The position numbers and the translations under genes are program-made. Source: an uncultured Bacteroidales bacterium (GTDB lineage Bacteria > Bacteroidota > Bacteroidia > Bacteroidales > UBA932). From it: DNA of 64,000 nt. Below are positions 53,067 to 61,854 of the stretch, in pieces; the stretch's first letter is position 1, and each line of letters begins with the position of its first letter. The notes beneath the pieces were generated by a model, which worked only from the letters and a program-made list of their open reading frames with translations, was not told the DNA's origin and ran no database searches. The DNA lies in contig CAKVCK010000013.1 of NCBI GenBank assembly GCA_934725575.1, positions 1-64,000 on the forward strand, written 5' to 3'.

Positions 53067-54320
53067 ATGGGAAAATATAACTTTGACGAGATGACGATAA
53101 GGCGCGGCACGAACTGCGTCAAATGGGATGCGGAGAGTCCGGTCGGGCCGATTTCGGAGGATGTGATTCCGCTTTGGGTGGCGGATATGGACTTCAAGGT
53201 GGCTCCGGAGATCGTGAACGTGCTGAAAGATCGTGTGGATCAAGAGATTTTCGGCTACACCCACGTGCCGGATTCCTACTACGAGGCTGCCGTCAACTGG
53301 TGGGAGCGCCGCAGAGGGTGGCACACGGAGAAGGATTGGTACCTCTACATTGCAGGGGTGGTTCCGGCGATGTCGGTGGTTGTCAAGGCTTTGACGCAGT
53401 ACGAGATTGTGGACGGCGAGGTTGTCGAGAAGCCGAACCGTGGACGTGGCCCTCACGGTGAATTGCCGAAGATGATCATCCAGAGTCCGGCGTACAACTG
53501 TTTCTTCTCCACCGCGAAGAACAATCTTTGTGAACTCTCAATCAACAAACTGATCTACGACACGGAAGGTGATCAGGCCACTTGGTACATTGATTTCGAG
53601 GATCTTGAGAGACGTGCCGCCGACCCGATGGCCAAGGTGCTGCTGTTCTGCAACCCTCACAACCCTTGCGGTCGTGTCTGGCCGCGTGAGGACCTTGAGA
53701 GAGTGGCCGACATCTGCCGCAGAAACGGCGTGATCGTCATCAGTGACGAGATCCACTGCGAACTGGAAATGCCTGGCTATCACTTCACTCCGATGGCATC
53801 GCTTTCACAGGCCGCTCAGGACAACACAGTCACGATGAACTCTCCGAGCAAGTCATTCAACATCGCCGGTCTGGGAATATCCAACATCATCACCAACAAT
53901 CCTGACTGGAAGAAAATCATCGACAGGGTCATCAATATCAACGAATTGTGTGAAGTGAATCCTTTCGGTGTCCTGGCGCTTCAGGCCGCTTACAACGAGG
54001 GTGAGCCGTGGCTCAAGGAACTCAATGAATATCTTTACGGGAATTACCGCGCGTTGCTTTCGTTCTTCGAGGAGAACCTTCCGGAGTTCCCTGTCAGCAA
54101 ATTGGAAGGAACCTACCTTGTCTGGGTGGATGTCAGCGCCTTAAATATGTCCGCAAACGACATAGAGAACAGCCTTTTGCTTAATGAGAAGGTCTGGATC
54201 AACTCCGGCGTGATGTACGGCCTTGACGGCTTTATGCGCATCAACATCGCCTGCCCTCGCGCCCGTCTCCAGCAAGGCCTTGACCGCATCGCAACCGGCT
54301 TTCACCGCCTGATGAAATAA
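53067..54320 (+). CDS. MalY/PatB-type PLP aminotransferase (cystathionine beta-lyase-like)
   Basis: About 417 residues. PLP fold-type I: MGKYNFDEMTIRRGTNCVKW and VIPLWVADMDFKVAPEI are the MalY/PatB N-terminal signature, NPHNPCGRVWPREDLERV and VISDEIHCELEM the cofactor-binding Asp, and NSPSKSFNIAGLGISN the Schiff-base Lys. Members cleave cystathionine or cysteine C-S bonds. It may complement the CyuA-like desulfidase in sulfur amino acid breakdown (inference). ATG 53067 preferred over a TTG six codons upstream. The stop is followed by a REP copy and hairpin E. Confidence 0.9.
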   Translation: MGKYNFDEMTIRRGTNCVKWDAESPVGPISEDVIPLWVADMDFKVAPEIVNVLKDRVDQEIFGYTHVPDSYYEAAVNWWERRRGWHTEKDWYLYIAGVVPAMSVVVKALTQYEIVDGEVVEKPNRGRGPHGELPKMIIQSPAYNCFFSTAKNNLCELSINKLIYDTEGDQATWYIDFEDLERRAADPMAKVLLFCNPHNPCGRVWPREDLERVADICRRNGVIVISDEIHCELEMPGYHFTPMASLSQAAQDNTVTMNSPSKSFNIAGLGISNIITNNPDWKKIIDRVININELCEVNPFGVLALQAAYNEGEPWLKELNEYLYGNYRALLSFFEENLPEFPVSKLEGTYLVWVDVSALNMSANDIENSLLLNEKVWINSGVMYGLDGFMRINIACPRARLQQGLDRIATGFHRLMK

Positions 54321-54323
54321 ATG

Positions 54324-54346
54324 ATCGCTGAGCTTGTCGAAGCGAT
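54324..54346. repeat. REP-like palindrome, copy 7
   Basis: ATCGCT and AGCGAT arms around GAGCTTGTCGA, 3 bp after the MalY-like stop. The arm change G to A is matched on the other side, a compensatory pair. Confidence 0.75.
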
Positions 54347-54385
54347 AAATATCAATTTGCCGTCGAAAAATAACCGCTGGAATGA

Positions 54386-54453
54386 GCCACCGAAAAAAGG
54401 CAAAAGTCAAATTTTGCACGTTACCAAAATTTGACTTTTGATTTTTCGGCGGC
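54386..54453 (+). repeat. Conserved-loop hairpin E (CACGTTAC family), probable terminator
   Basis: Perfect 16-bp stem (54401-54416 with 54425-54440) around CACGTTAC (54417-54424). Outside, GCCACCGAAAAA and TTTTTCGGCGGC extend the pairing with one mismatch. It reads CACGUUAC in the MalY-like gene's transcript. Confidence 0.82.
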
Positions 54454-54512
54454 TTGCGTGTTTATGTCAGTTTATGCATAATTATATCATATTGCTATGC
54501 GATGACATACTT

Positions 54513-54545
54513 TATTTTGCTTTGTATTGCTTTGCATTGCTTTGC
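54513..54545. repeat. Tandem 10-bp repeat, unit ATTGCTTTG plus one base
   Basis: About three and a half units of [T/C]ATTGCTTTG in an AT-rich intergenic stretch. Confidence 0.6.
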
Positions 54546-54562
54546 TTTATTTAGCCATCCAG

Positions 54563-54683
54563 GTTCAGTGAAGTGCCATCACGAACCTTAGCCACCCGCG
54601 GCTATAAGCGGGAGGGACCCAGGCGCAGCTTGGGAGGGACGGAGCGCGAAGCGCGGAGGGTTCGTGGTGACACTTCTCTGAAC
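54563..54683. repeat. GC-rich long-inverted-repeat element, copy 2, intergenic
   Basis: Arms of about 25 bp (54563-54587 and 54659-54683, 22 matching positions) enclose a core with GCCACCCGCGGC, AAGCGGGAGGGAC and GGGACGGAGCGCGAAGCGCG in the same order as the copy inside mtaB (33873-33983). It lies between convergent genes, 24 bp before the 3' end of the FAH-like gene. Confidence 0.75.
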
Positions 54684-54706
54684 AAAGGACCATCACGAAA
54701 TGTAAT

Positions 54707-55270
54707 TTAGAAAATGATCTGAAAATCAAGGACTTTGTCTTGGCCGAAAGAGCCAGTGATGTGAGTCACGGAGTCAGTACGGTTAGTGAGCGGCTTCCTG
54801 TCAGACAACTCTATGGCGATGAGGTCGCCGGTGCGGATGTAGAGTAGCTTTGTGGCTTCAACGATGGCATCCTCGATCATATTCAACGATGGTTGGTCAA
54901 AAACAAAAAGGTCATGTTCGTTCCGGAACAGGCGGAAATGACCGTTTTTCTCCAATCTTTCTGGAGGAAACATTGGTGACGGGAGGAAGGAGGTGTGGTC
55001 GAGGCAGATGGCCTGGGCGTAGCCTTCCGGGGTGCCGTCAAGCATATTCTCCGGGTAGAGGAGGACTCCGAAACCGATTGAGTCGTAGTACCTTGACGCG
55101 AATTTCCTCCCGACGCTGCGGCCTGGCTTCAGGATGCGGGCGAAAAAGACGGGGGAATATGTCAACTCGTCCACGAACTCTGGAGGGTAAAAGTCCTCGT
55201 TGTCTTTCTCCCACGTTGTGTCCGGGCGAACGGTGATGTGGCCGGATGATGTCTTTACTATGATATTCAT
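54707..55270 (-). CDS. Conserved hypothetical protein, possibly fumarylacetoacetase-like
   Basis: A 187-residue protein without signal peptide. GRKFASRYYDSIGFGVLLYP, CLDHTSFLPSPMFPPE and RTGDLIAIELSDRKPL occur in the order of the FAH fold's N-terminal, substrate and GD(L/I) segments, but the canonical metal-binding ExE is not obvious, so this is a weak assignment. It lies 40 bp after the DnaQ-like exonuclease gene in the same direction. Confidence 0.5.
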   Translation of the reverse strand: MNIIVKTSSGHITVRPDTTWEKDNEDFYPPEFVDELTYSPVFFARILKPGRSVGRKFASRYYDSIGFGVLLYPENMLDGTPEGYAQAICLDHTSFLPSPMFPPERLEKNGHFRLFRNEHDLFVFDQPSLNMIEDAIVEATKLLYIRTGDLIAIELSDRKPLTNRTDSVTHITGSFGQDKVLDFQIIF

Positions 55271-55310
55271 AAATCAATTTCCCGCAGGAAATGCCGCATT
55301 CCGCCGACAG

Positions 55311-56315
55311 TTAAAAGAGTTTGCCGGAGAATTTGTCCTTCAGACCGGCTACGGCATTGTCAAACGCTTCACCCTCAAGAGGCTTGCTCATCTCGGCCTC
55401 CTTGGCTTTGGCGGCTTCCTTCCTTTCCTTGTCGAACTGCTCCTTCAGGCGTGCGAACTGGCGCTTGGTGTCCATTGTGAATTCACCGTTCTCTATCCAA
55501 GCGAAGTAGGCCGGCTCGGTCTCGTAGACCTCTCTGGCCGTGTGCCCCTTGTGCTTTCCGAAACTGATGGTCGGCTCGTCGTTCTTGCCGAGGATCAGTC
55601 TGCCTGCATAGTCAACGGTACGTGGACGCCCGGCGACCCCGGATAGGAACTCGACATCGTTCTTGAGTACCTGCTCGTGGTACTTGGTCGGAGTCTGGTA
55701 CATATCCAACTGACCCTTAAGTACTTCGTAGGTGGCCATTGTGTCAGCCTCGGCTGAATGGGCGTTCTCAAAGTCCTCTCCTCCACAATAGAAACGGTAG
55801 GCGGCCTTGAGGTTGCGCGGCTCCATATAGTGATATATCGTCTGTACATCGATCATCTGCTTGGAGTGCAGGTCGATGTCCGTGGCCTCAAGGGTAGCCT
55901 GTGCCTTGGCCTTGTTCTCCGCAGTGTTCCTCGGGTCCGCAAGCCTTCGCATACAATAGGCACGCACCCTCTCAAGTTCCTCGGACAACATCGGAAGGTC
56001 GAACTTTGTGGAATTGTAACCGGCCAAATCACTGTCTCTCAGCCAATCCACGACCTCGGCCGCAATCTCGATGAACTTCTTCTCCCCGGCGACATCCTCG
56101 TCCTTGATCCCGTTCACCTGACTGGCCTCTGGATTGATCGGATGCTGTTTGCGGAGGGTGTAGTCCCACGGGCAGACCCTCCAGGTCTTCACCTCGTGGT
56201 GGCCGTCGGGAAAAACCTTGACAAAACTGAGCTCGACAATGCAGTCGTTGACTATATTAAGGCCTGTGCTTTCGATGTCAAAGAACAGCAAAGGCCTTTT
56301 AAGTGAAAGTTCCAT
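55311..56315 (-). CDS. DnaQ-like 3'-5' exonuclease with C-terminal DUF3820-like domain
   Basis: A 334-residue DEDDh exonuclease: LLFFDIESTGL (Asp13, Glu15), LAGYNSTKFDLPML (second Asp) and ENAHSAEADTMATYEV (His and Asp). The region about 240-290 (GRLILGKNDEPTISFGKHKG, then YFAWIENGEF) looks like a DUF3820 module (FGKxKG..YLxW), and the C-terminal tail is charged and helical. It begins 16 bp after the dnaN stop, so a role in proofreading or repair alongside the clamp is plausible. It is not a polymerase III epsilon subunit of usual architecture. Confidence 0.85.
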   Translation of the reverse strand: MELSLKRPLLFFDIESTGLNIVNDCIVELSFVKVFPDGHHEVKTWRVCPWDYTLRKQHPINPEASQVNGIKDEDVAGEKKFIEIAAEVVDWLRDSDLAGYNSTKFDLPMLSEELERVRAYCMRRLADPRNTAENKAKAQATLEATDIDLHSKQMIDVQTIYHYMEPRNLKAAYRFYCGGEDFENAHSAEADTMATYEVLKGQLDMYQTPTKYHEQVLKNDVEFLSGVAGRPRTVDYAGRLILGKNDEPTISFGKHKGHTAREVYETEPAYFAWIENGEFTMDTKRQFARLKEQFDKERKEAAKAKEAEMSKPLEGEAFDNAVAGLKDKFSGKLF

Positions 56316-56331
56316 AGCCTGACAGAACTAT

Positions 56332-57450
56332 TTAAACCATAATCGGCATAAGGATGCCACAGATCTTTCCGCTTTCGGCATCATCCTCTGACGGGATGAT
56401 GAGGGCGGCCCTGCGGGCATCGGCGAATTTCATCACGACGGTCTCGCAGTTCATATTGGCGAGAATCTCGGTTAGGAATGTCGATTTGAAGCCGATGGAC
56501 AGCTCATCCCCGTTGTAGTCGCAGCTTACTTTCTCGTAGGCGGCTATTGCGAATCCGAGATCCTGGGCCGTGATCTCCATCTGGCCAGGCTTCAGATCCA
56601 GCTTGATGTGGTTGGACGCCTTGTTGGCGCAGACGGCAACACGTCTTACCGTGTTCAGGAACATCGCCCTGTCAATCTTCAGTACGCTGGAGTTGTTCTG
56701 AGGGATAACGTCGCGGTACTTAGGATATTTGCCGACAATCAGCCTGCAGACCATCGTGGTCCTTCCGAATGTGAAGAGCACGGTGCTTGAGTCAAACGAG
56801 ATCTCAACGGTTCCGTCCTCTTTCCCAAGAATGGATTTCAGAACGGCCGCCGGCTTCTTGTGAAGGATGAACGAGCATTTCTCGGAGGTCTTCACCTCCT
56901 TGGCCGTATAACAGATAAGCTTGTGTGAATCGGATGCCACAAGAGTGGTTGACTCAGGGCTGAAGTCGAAGAATATACCGTTCATCGCCGGTCTGATCTC
57001 ATCATCGGCCGTAGCGTAGATGGTGCTGTTGATGCCCTCGATTAGGCTGTCGGCCGGGAACTCGATCCTTTCTGCGTCCTCGCTTGTGCCCTTGATCTCA
57101 GGATAGTCCTCCGCAGGGAAGAACGGGAGCACGGAGTTTCCACTGGTCCAGTTGCACTCAATGGAGCTGTCGCTTGCGGTCTTGATGGAAACAGGCTGGT
57201 CCGGAAGCTCTTTCAAAAGGTCTATGATGTGTCTTGCGGGAACGGCGATCCTGCCTTCCTCTTCGGTGGTGTCCACTTCGATTTCAGTCCTGAGGGTGAG
57301 CTCCGAATCCGATGCGGTGACCTCAAGGATGTTGCCTTTGAGGTCAAACAGGAAGTTTTCCAGAATCGGAAGGGCGGACTTGGCCGGGATGGCCTTGGAG
57401 ATGTCCATCAGTCCTTTCAGAAGCTCGGAGCTTGATACGTTGAGTTTCAT
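56332..57450 (-). CDS. dnaN: DNA polymerase III beta sliding clamp
   Basis: A 372-residue clamp with three similar domains of about 120 residues. MKLNVSSSELLKGLMDISKA starts domain 1, IPAKSALPILENFLFDLKG and TIYATADDEIRPAMNGIFF are conserved, and the terminal KICGILMPIMV forms the edge of the peptide-binding pocket. It encircles DNA and tethers polymerase. dnaA is not adjacent, so this is not an origin region. A TATATTTG box lies upstream on the minus strand (57517-57510) without a clear -33. Confidence 0.95.
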   Translation of the reverse strand: MKLNVSSSELLKGLMDISKAIPAKSALPILENFLFDLKGNILEVTASDSELTLRTEIEVDTTEEEGRIAVPARHIIDLLKELPDQPVSIKTASDSSIECNWTSGNSVLPFFPAEDYPEIKGTSEDAERIEFPADSLIEGINSTIYATADDEIRPAMNGIFFDFSPESTTLVASDSHKLICYTAKEVKTSEKCSFILHKKPAAVLKSILGKEDGTVEISFDSSTVLFTFGRTTMVCRLIVGKYPKYRDVIPQNNSSVLKIDRAMFLNTVRRVAVCANKASNHIKLDLKPGQMEITAQDLGFAIAAYEKVSCDYNGDELSIGFKSTFLTEILANMNCETVVMKFADARRAALIIPSEDDAESGKICGILMPIMV

Positions 57451-57620
57451 ATTCGTGTGTTTTTTAATTCATTGTTTTCCGGCCGCCGGAGGGTGGCCTC
57501 TGTAAAAGGCAAATATACGAATATTCCCTTAATATTATGGCATCATATTTGATTTTTTGCCTAAGGCTTCGGAAACACCATCCGGATGCTTGTGATTGAA
57601 TATTGATAAATTTAATTAAT

Positions 57621-59114
57621 ATGTCAGAAATGAAAAAAGGTTTGTTAACAGTGGTGCTGTCAGTATTGTTCAGCGTGCTGGCGGCATACGGTGTCGTCAA
57701 GGCGGCCACCGTGAATGATGGAGACAATGTGACAAGTACAGAGAACGGAACGGTCACAAAGACTGTCAATCTGGCACAGTCGGACTATCCGGATCTGACT
57801 TACGCCGCGGAGGCTGCGGTTGATGCTGTTGTTTATGTGGAGGTGACGGTGACTCAGCAATATCAGATGACGGATCCGTTCTTCCGTTTCTTCTTTGGGG
57901 ATGAAGGCCCTCAGACCAGGGAGCAGCAGGGAAGCGGCTCTGGAGTGATCATCCGTCCTGACGGCTACATCGTGACCAACAACCACGTGGTCGCCAACGC
58001 GACGAAGGTACAGGTCACCCTGAATAACAACAAGGTATATGACGCCAAGGTCATCGGTACAGACCCGGCTACGGATGTCGCTTTGATAAAGATTGACGCT
58101 CAGGGACTTCCGACGCTTCCGTTCGGGGATTCCGACCAGTTGAGGCTCGGTGAGTGGGTTTTGGCCGTGGGCAGTCCTCTTGGCTATCAGCTCAGGTCCA
58201 CCATCACAGCCGGCATTGTCAGCGCCAAGGGACGTTCGATGGCGCACGATCCTCGTGAGAGAAACAATGGCGGAATCCAGATCGAGTCCTTCATCCAGAC
58301 CGACGCGGCTGTCAACCCTGGCAACTCAGGTGGAGCGTTGGTCAACAAGACCGGCGAACTGGTCGGCATCAACACCGCTATTGTTTCACAGACAGGAGCA
58401 TATTCGGGATATTCATTCGCTGTGCCGGTGAATATTGTGAAGAAGGTTGTAGAAGACTTGATTGACTTTGGGTCAGTGAAGAGAGCCGTTCTTGGAATCG
58501 CTATGTCTGATCTCAGCGAAGGTCTTGCCAAGAATCTGAAATATGATTCTGTCGATGATATGTTGAAAAAATTGAAACTTTCTTCTCCGGAAGGCGTATA
58601 TATCAGAGAGGTTGCGAAAGGCAGCTCCGCTGACAAGGCCGGAATGAAGGAAGGTGATGTGATTGTGGCCATTGACGGAACCGATGTGAAGAGTGGCTCC
58701 GCAGTTCAGGTCAAGGTCAATACCTTCCATCCTGGTGACAAGGCTAAGGTCAAGATCATCCGTGACGGCAAGGAGAAGGAACTTGAGGTCACATTCCAGG
58801 GCAGCAGCACCGAGAACGGTACTGTGGTCGGTGACGGAGAGATCGCTTTCTTCGGCACGACTCTTAAGGAGGCTTCCAAGGAGACTCTTGCGAAGTTCGG
58901 TCTGAAGAAAGGTGTCGAGGTCACATCCGTCGGAAGCGGCAAGATGCTTGAGGCAGGCGCTTCGGATGGAATGGTCATCACCTACGTCAACGATCAGCCG
59001 GTCGGCACACCTCAGGATGTTTTGAACATCGCCAAGTCCGCAAAGAGGGCGGTTTATATCGAAGGTGTCACAGCCAACGGTAGAAAAGCCTTCTTCGGAT
59101 TCAGTAAAGAGTAG
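57621..59114 (+). CDS. degP: Periplasmic serine protease DegP/HtrA
   Basis: About 497 residues. A membrane-anchor or signal segment (MKKGLLTVVLSVLFSVLAAY) is followed by a trypsin-like domain with the triad His in IVTNNHVV (about 122), Asp in ATDVALIKI and Ser in NPGNSGGALVN (about 235), then two PDZ domains (about 290-390 and 400-490). It degrades or refolds misfolded envelope proteins. The start could be 57621 (MSEMKKG) or three codons later. A strong terminator hairpin follows (59138-59178). Confidence 0.94.
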   Translation: MSEMKKGLLTVVLSVLFSVLAAYGVVKAATVNDGDNVTSTENGTVTKTVNLAQSDYPDLTYAAEAAVDAVVYVEVTVTQQYQMTDPFFRFFFGDEGPQTREQQGSGSGVIIRPDGYIVTNNHVVANATKVQVTLNNNKVYDAKVIGTDPATDVALIKIDAQGLPTLPFGDSDQLRLGEWVLAVGSPLGYQLRSTITAGIVSAKGRSMAHDPRERNNGGIQIESFIQTDAAVNPGNSGGALVNKTGELVGINTAIVSQTGAYSGYSFAVPVNIVKKVVEDLIDFGSVKRAVLGIAMSDLSEGLAKNLKYDSVDDMLKKLKLSSPEGVYIREVAKGSSADKAGMKEGDVIVAIDGTDVKSGSAVQVKVNTFHPGDKAKVKIIRDGKEKELEVTFQGSSTENGTVVGDGEIAFFGTTLKEASKETLAKFGLKKGVEVTSVGSGKMLEAGASDGMVITYVNDQPVGTPQDVLNIAKSAKRAVYIEGVTANGRKAFFGFSKE

Positions 59115-59137
59115 TTGATGAAGGTTATAGGATAGTG

Positions 59138-59181
59138 TTTCCCTGACGGAAACGGCTCCGCGCCTTCCGTCAGGGAAATTT
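59138..59181 (+). terminator. Terminator of degP
   Basis: Perfect 14-bp stem TTTCCCTGACGGAA (59138-59151) with its complement (59165-59178), 13-nt GC-rich loop, then TTT. It separates degP from rpoD. Confidence 0.8.
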
Positions 59182-59195
59182 GTGTATTACAAGAT

Positions 59196-60056
59196 ATGAG
59201 GCAATTAAAGATTACAAAGTCAATCACCAACCGCGAGAGCGCGTCCCTGGACAAGTACCTCCAGGAGATCGGCCGCGAGGAGTTGGTGTCTCCGGAAGAG
59301 GAGGTAGAGCTTTCCCAGAGAATCCGCAAGGGTGACCAGAAAGCTTTGGAGAAACTCACAAGGGCCAACCTTAGATTTGTGGTTTCTGTTGCGAAGCAGT
59401 ATCAGAATCAGGGGCTTAGCCTTCCGGATTTGATTAATGAGGGTAACCTCGGCCTGATCAAGGCCGCCGAGAAATTCGACGAGACAAGAGGCTTCAAGTT
59501 CATTTCATACGCTGTGTGGTGGATCCGTCAGTCAATCCTTCAGGCTCTCGCCGAGCAGTCCAGGATCGTCAGGCTTCCGCTCAACCAGGTCGGTTCCCTG
59601 AACAAGATCAACAAGGCCCTCTCACAGTTCGAGCAGAAGAACGAGAGAAGCCCTTCCAATGAGGAACTCTCCGAGATGATAGACATCCCGCAGGACAAGA
59701 TCTCCGATACCCTCAGGGTGTCCGGAAGGCATGTGTCTGTGGATGCCCCGTTCGTAGAGGGCGAGGACAACAGCCTTCTGGATGTGATTCCTAACGATGA
59801 CTCGCCGATGGCCGACAGAGGCCTTGTGAACGAGTCCCTCAGCACCGAGATCGAAAGGTCTCTCCAGATCCTGACGACCCGTGAGCGCGAGATCATCAAG
59901 TCGTTCTTCGGCATCGGCTGTCAGGAGATGACCCTTGAGGAGATCGGCGAGAGGCTTGACCTCACAAGAGAGAGAGTCCGCCAGATCAAGGAGAAGGCGA
60001 TCCGCAAGCTAAAGAAACCATCCGCAAGCAAACTTCTTAAAACCTATCTCGGTTAA
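59196..60056 (+). CDS. rpoD: Primary sigma factor RpoD (short Bacteroidetes type)
   Basis: A 286-residue group 1 sigma factor, shorter than E. coli RpoD because region 1.1 and the long non-conserved insert are missing, as is usual in Bacteroidetes. [20 protein letters not shown] and [18 protein letters not shown] (region 1.2), [20 protein letters not shown] and [20 protein letters not shown] (region 2), [18 protein letters not shown] (3) and [20 protein letters not shown] with [17 protein letters not shown] (region 4.2) are all present. It reads the TTTG/TAnnTTTG promoters seen in this window. The argS ATG overlaps its stop. Confidence 0.96.
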   Translation: MRQLKITKSITNRESASLDKYLQEIGREELVSPEEEVELSQRIRKGDQKALEKLTRANLRFVVSVAKQYQNQGLSLPDLINEGNLGLIKAAEKFDETRGFKFISYAVWWIRQSILQALAEQSRIVRLPLNQVGSLNKINKALSQFEQKNERSPSNEELSEMIDIPQDKISDTLRVSGRHVSVDAPFVEGEDNSLLDVIPNDDSPMADRGLVNESLSTEIERSLQILTTREREIIKSFFGIGCQEMTLEEIGERLDLTRERVRQIKEKAIRKLKKPSASKLLKTYLG

Positions 60057-61843
60057 TGACCCCGGAACTTTTTATCGCCTCTAAGGCTTCAGAAGCCATC
60101 AAGGCACTCTATAACGCCGACATCGAACCGTCGGCGCTTCAGGTCTCCGTCACAAGGAAGGAATTCACCGGAGACTTCACGCTCGTCGTCTTCCCGCTCC
60201 TGCGTCTGTCGCACTCCACTCCGGAGAACACGGGCAACGCCATCGGAGAATGGCTGAAGGCGAACGTACCGGAAATCTCTGAATATAACTGCGTCAAAGG
60301 TTTCCTTAACCTTCTGTTCTCCAATCTCTTCTGGAACGAACTTTTCGGAGAGATCGTTGCGGACAAGGACTTCGGTGACCTGCCGACGACCGGCAAGAAC
60401 ATCATGGTCGAGTTCTCGTCGCCGAACACCAACAAGCCTCTGCACCTCGGCCACATCAGGAACAACCTTCTGGGTGACTCGGTGTCAAGGCTTCTGAAGG
60501 CCAGCGGCAACAACGTGATCAAGACCACCCTTGTCAACGACAGGGGAGTGCACATCTGCAAGTCCATGCTTGCATGGCTGAAGGTCGGCAACGGCGCGAC
60601 TCCGGAGTCCACGGGGATTAAGGGCGACCATCTTGTCGGGGATATGTACGTGGCTTTCAACAACATCTACAAGAAGGAAGTCGAGGAGTTGATTGCCGGG
60701 GGAATGGACGAGGAGACCGCCAAGAAGGAGGCCCCTTGCCTCAAGGAAGCCCACGAGATGCTCCAAAAATGGGAGGCCGGCGACAAGGAGGTCCGCGACC
60801 TTTGGGCCAGGATGAACGGCTGGGTGCTCAAGGGCTTCGACGAGTCCTACAAGGCTCTCGGAATCACTTTCGACAAGGTTTACTACGAGTCCCAGACCTA
60901 TCTTCTTGGTAAGGAGTTGGTTCAGAAGGGACTGGATATGGGCGTGTTCGTGAAGGATCCGGACGGCTCCGTCTGGTGCGACCTCACGGCCGACGGACTC
61001 GACAGGAAACTGCTCATCCGTTCTGACGGAACGTCGGTTTACATCACCCAGGATCTGGGAACGGCCGAAAGGCGTTTCGCTGAATATCACCTTGACTCTC
61101 ACGTCTATGTGGTCGGCAACGAGCAGAACTACCACTTCCAGGTGTTGAAACTGATCCTCAAGAAGTTGGGATTCGAATGGTCCGACAACATATTCCATCT
61201 TTCCTACGGAATGGTCGAGCTGCCTGAGGGCAAGATGAAATCCCGTGAGGGAACCGTTGTGGATGCAGATGACCTCATCCAGAAGATGTACGAGGAGGCC
61301 CGCGCGACCTCTGACGAGTCCGGAAAGCTGGCCGACATGAGTGAGGAGGACAAGGCGAAGCTCTATCATATGATAGGTCTTGGTGCCCTTAAGTACTTCA
61401 TCATCAAGGTTGATCCGAAGAAAACGATGCTCTTCAACCCGAAGGAGTCCATCGACTTCAACGGCAACACCGGCCCGTTCATCCAATATACCCACGCGCG
61501 AATCCGCTCCATCCTGCGCAAGGCCGCGGAGAAAGGCATTGAATATTCCGCCTCTCCTCTGCCGAAGGTTGAGCTCAGCGCCAAGGAGATCCGTTTGATA
61601 AAGCTGCTGAACACATTCCCGGCCAAGATCGCCGAAGGCGCGCAGGCATATTCACCGGCCGTCATCGCCAACTATGCCTACGACCTCGCCAAGGAGTTCA
61701 ACCAGTACTATCACGACACTCCGATCCTGAAGGAGGAGAACGAGGATGTGCTCAAGATGCGTCTGGTGCTGATCGACACGCTTTCCGCTGTCCTTCGCAA
61801 GGCGATGGGCATCCTCGGAATCGAACTGCCTGAGAGAATGTAG
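60056..61843 (+). CDS. argS: Arginyl-tRNA synthetase
   Basis: A 595-residue class I synthetase that charges tRNA-Arg. Add-1 domain (1-100), HIGH-equivalent LHLGHIRN (about 129-136), VNDRGVHICKSMLAW, the KMSKS-equivalent GKMKSREG (about 392-399), and an anticodon-binding helical end with YAYDLAKEFNQYYHDTPIL. Full normal length. Its ATG (60056) overlaps the rpoD stop by one base, so the two are translationally coupled. Followed 11 bp later by ygiQ. Confidence 0.96.
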   Translation: MTPELFIASKASEAIKALYNADIEPSALQVSVTRKEFTGDFTLVVFPLLRLSHSTPENTGNAIGEWLKANVPEISEYNCVKGFLNLLFSNLFWNELFGEIVADKDFGDLPTTGKNIMVEFSSPNTNKPLHLGHIRNNLLGDSVSRLLKASGNNVIKTTLVNDRGVHICKSMLAWLKVGNGATPESTGIKGDHLVGDMYVAFNNIYKKEVEELIAGGMDEETAKKEAPCLKEAHEMLQKWEAGDKEVRDLWARMNGWVLKGFDESYKALGITFDKVYYESQTYLLGKELVQKGLDMGVFVKDPDGSVWCDLTADGLDRKLLIRSDGTSVYITQDLGTAERRFAEYHLDSHVYVVGNEQNYHFQVLKLILKKLGFEWSDNIFHLSYGMVELPEGKMKSREGTVVDADDLIQKMYEEARATSDESGKLADMSEEDKAKLYHMIGLGALKYFIIKVDPKKTMLFNPKESIDFNGNTGPFIQYTHARIRSILRKAAEKGIEYSASPLPKVELSAKEIRLIKLLNTFPAKIAEGAQAYSPAVIANYAYDLAKEFNQYYHDTPILKEENEDVLKMRLVLIDTLSAVLRKAMGILGIELPERM

Positions 61844-61854
61844 GAATATTTCCG

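Noticed and set aside
56332..57450. Replication origin near dnaN
   Set aside because: No dnaA, no cluster of DnaA boxes and no typical origin neighbours; dnaN is often away from the origin in Bacteroidetes.
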